NCBI GenBank assembly: GCA_964458015.1
Contig: CAYWGR010000236.1
Span: 1 to 6,770, forward strand
Reading direction: 5' to 3'
DNA: 6,770 bases
DNA from: CAYWGR01 sp964458015
GTDB lineage: Bacteria > Planctomycetota > Planctomycetia > Pirellulales > Thermoguttaceae
Shown here one piece after another: positions 5,714 to 6,770 of the stretch. The translations under genes and the position numbers were made by a program. Under the pieces are notes generated by a model. The model searched no databases. It had not been told where the DNA came from and worked only from the letters and a program-made list of their open reading frames with translations. The first letter of the stretch is position 1. Every line of letters begins with the position of its first letter.

Positions 5714-6770
5714 ATGAAGATTCTACTCATCACGCAGTGGTTTCATCCGGAACCAAGCCAAAATATCTCCGAGATGATCGAATCGCTTCGGGCGGCGGGG
5801 CATGAAGTCAGCGTGCTGACGGGGTTCCCCAACTACCCTTCGGGAAAAATTTATCCCGGATACCGCATTCGGCTGTTTCAACGTGAAACGATCGATGGAA
5901 TCAACGTGCTGCGGGTGCCCTTGTATCCCGATCACGGTCATTCCGCCGTCAAGCGAATACTGAATTATGCGTCATTCGCGTGCGCCTGTCTGTTTCTGTC
6001 GCCTTGGCTTTTGTCGCGCGTCGACGTGATTCACGTCTATAATCTGATAACATTGGGGCCTGCCGCGTGGTTTTTGGGGTTGTTTTTCCGCGCGCCGTTT
6101 ACATACGAGATTCAAGACCTTTGGCCGGAAACTCTGGAAGCAACGAACATGCTTCGGAATCGACGGCTTCTGGGCGTTGTCGGATGGTTCGCCAAGGCCG
6201 TATATCGGCGAGCGGCGGCAATTCGGGTGATTTCCACCGGCTTCCGCGACAATTTGATCGCGAAGGGTGTGCCCTCCGAAAAAATCCATGTCATATCGAA
6301 TTGGGTGGATGCCGACTTTTACCGTCCGCAAGAGCCCGATGGGGTTTTGGCGGAGAAGCTCGGATTGTCGGACCACTTCAACATTATGTTTGCCGGAGCG
6401 ATCGGCTTCGCCCAGGGACTGGAAACTGTTTTGGACGCAGCGGCGTTAGTGACCGATTTGCCGCGATTGCAGTTTGTGCTGGTCGGCGACGGCGCGGATT
6501 CGGCCCGCTTGCAGGAACTTGCCCGGCAACGCGGTTTGACAAATGTCAGGTTCCTGGGACGTCATCCGGCCGAAGCGATGCCCGGCTTCTATGCCCTGGC
6601 GGACGTGCTGCTAATTCATCTGCGCGACGATCCGCTGTTCCGCATTACCATTCCGCATAAAGTGTTTACCTATATGGCCGGCGGAAAGCCGATACTGGCC
6701 GCGATGGCGGGCAATACTGCCGAAGTGGTTAGTTCCGCCGGGGCGGGAATGACCTGCCCTCCTAGCGATC
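5714..6770 (+). CDS. wbuB: WbuB-like GT4 glycosyltransferase, probable L-FucNAc transferase (3' end outside window)
   Basis: Translating from ATG 5714 gives 352 residues with no stop before the window ends; the family is about 400 long, so roughly the last 50 residues are missing. The N-terminus, ITQWFHPEPSQNISEM (6-21) and LTGFPNYPSGKIYPGYR (35-51), is the hallmark of WbuB/WbjE-type transferases. Then come HVYNLITLGP (107-116), YEIQDLWPETLEA (131-143), VISNWVD (193-199), FAGAIGFAQGLE (227-238), LVGDGAD (256-262) and TIPHKVFTYMAGGKPILAA (312-330). Where classical GT4 enzymes have the second Glu of EX7E this protein has Thr319, which I recall as common in this subfamily, so it need not be inactive. 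Known WbuB-type enzymes transfer L-FucNAc in O-antigen loci, and the position right after fnlABC supports that donor. The acceptor is unknown. No good Shine-Dalgarno precedes the ATG. The family call is firm; the FucNAc specificity is inferred. Confidence 0.88.
   Translation, partial: MKILLITQWFHPEPSQNISEMIESLRAAGHEVSVLTGFPNYPSGKIYPGYRIRLFQRETIDGINVLRVPLYPDHGHSAVKRILNYASFACACLFLSPWLLSRVDVIHVYNLITLGPAAWFLGLFFRAPFTYEIQDLWPETLEATNMLRNRRLLGVVGWFAKAVYRRAAAIRVISTGFRDNLIAKGVPSEKIHVISNWVDADFYRPQEPDGVLAEKLGLSDHFNIMFAGAIGFAQGLETVLDAAALVTDLPRLQFVLVGDGADSARLQELARQRGLTNVRFLGRHPAEAMPGFYALADVLLIHLRDDPLFRITIPHKVFTYMAGGKPILAAMAGNTAEVVSSAGAGMTCPPSD

Noticed and set aside
5972..6376. 134-codon open frame on the - strand
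   Set aside because: It lies antisense to the WbuB-like gene, and its translation shows no recognisable motif.
6067..6660. 197-codon open frame on the + strand
   Set aside because: It is a shadow of the WbuB-like gene in another frame; its translation is Arg/Gly/Ser-rich with no domain, whereas the 5714 frame carries clear GT4 motifs.

Overview
The window is seven same-strand genes packed end to end, all for building a cell-surface polysaccharide (O-antigen, capsule or exopolysaccharide). Two of the seven are cut by the window edges. Nothing in the sequence names a species. The G+C content is intermediate (roughly 45-60 % on hand-counted lines), most starts lack a strong Shine-Dalgarno, and the protein flavour is Gram-negative. 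An environmental Gram-negative such as a planctomycete or a neighbouring phylum would fit, but this is a weak guess.

Left part (1-2389): the C-terminal half of a GT-B, GT4-type glycosyltransferase; a 198-residue left-handed beta-helix (hexapeptide repeat) O-acyltransferase; and a complete 384-residue GT4 glycosyltransferase. The genes are separated by 8-25 bases. They look like the accessory, polymer-specific end of the locus. Acceptor and donor sugars cannot be read from the sequence.

Middle part (2415-5678): a complete three-gene cassette, fnlA-fnlB-fnlC (also called capE-capF-capG or wbjB-wbjC-wbjD). The genes overlap by 4 and 8 bases. FnlA is the 4,6-dehydratase/5-epimerase, FnlB a fused SDR reductase plus cupin 3-epimerase, and FnlC the 2-epimerase. 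In characterised homologues these three steps convert UDP-N-acetyl-D-glucosamine into UDP-N-acetyl-L-fucosamine (UDP-L-FucNAc).

Right part (5714-6770, open at the window end): a GT4 glycosyltransferase resembling the WbuB-type transferases that accompany fnlABC. It probably uses the UDP-L-FucNAc made by the preceding genes. The simplest reading is that the locus makes a glycan containing L-FucNAc, with other sugars added by the two upstream transferases and possible O-acetylation by the hexapeptide acyltransferase.

I found no RNA genes, insertion sequences, CRISPR arrays, convincing terminators or convincing promoters. No gene-free stretch is longer than 35 bases. I see no evidence of an undescribed system. 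The observations most worth a second look are the complete FucNAc cassette with its probable cognate transferase, and a change in base composition and gene spacing around position 2390-2415.
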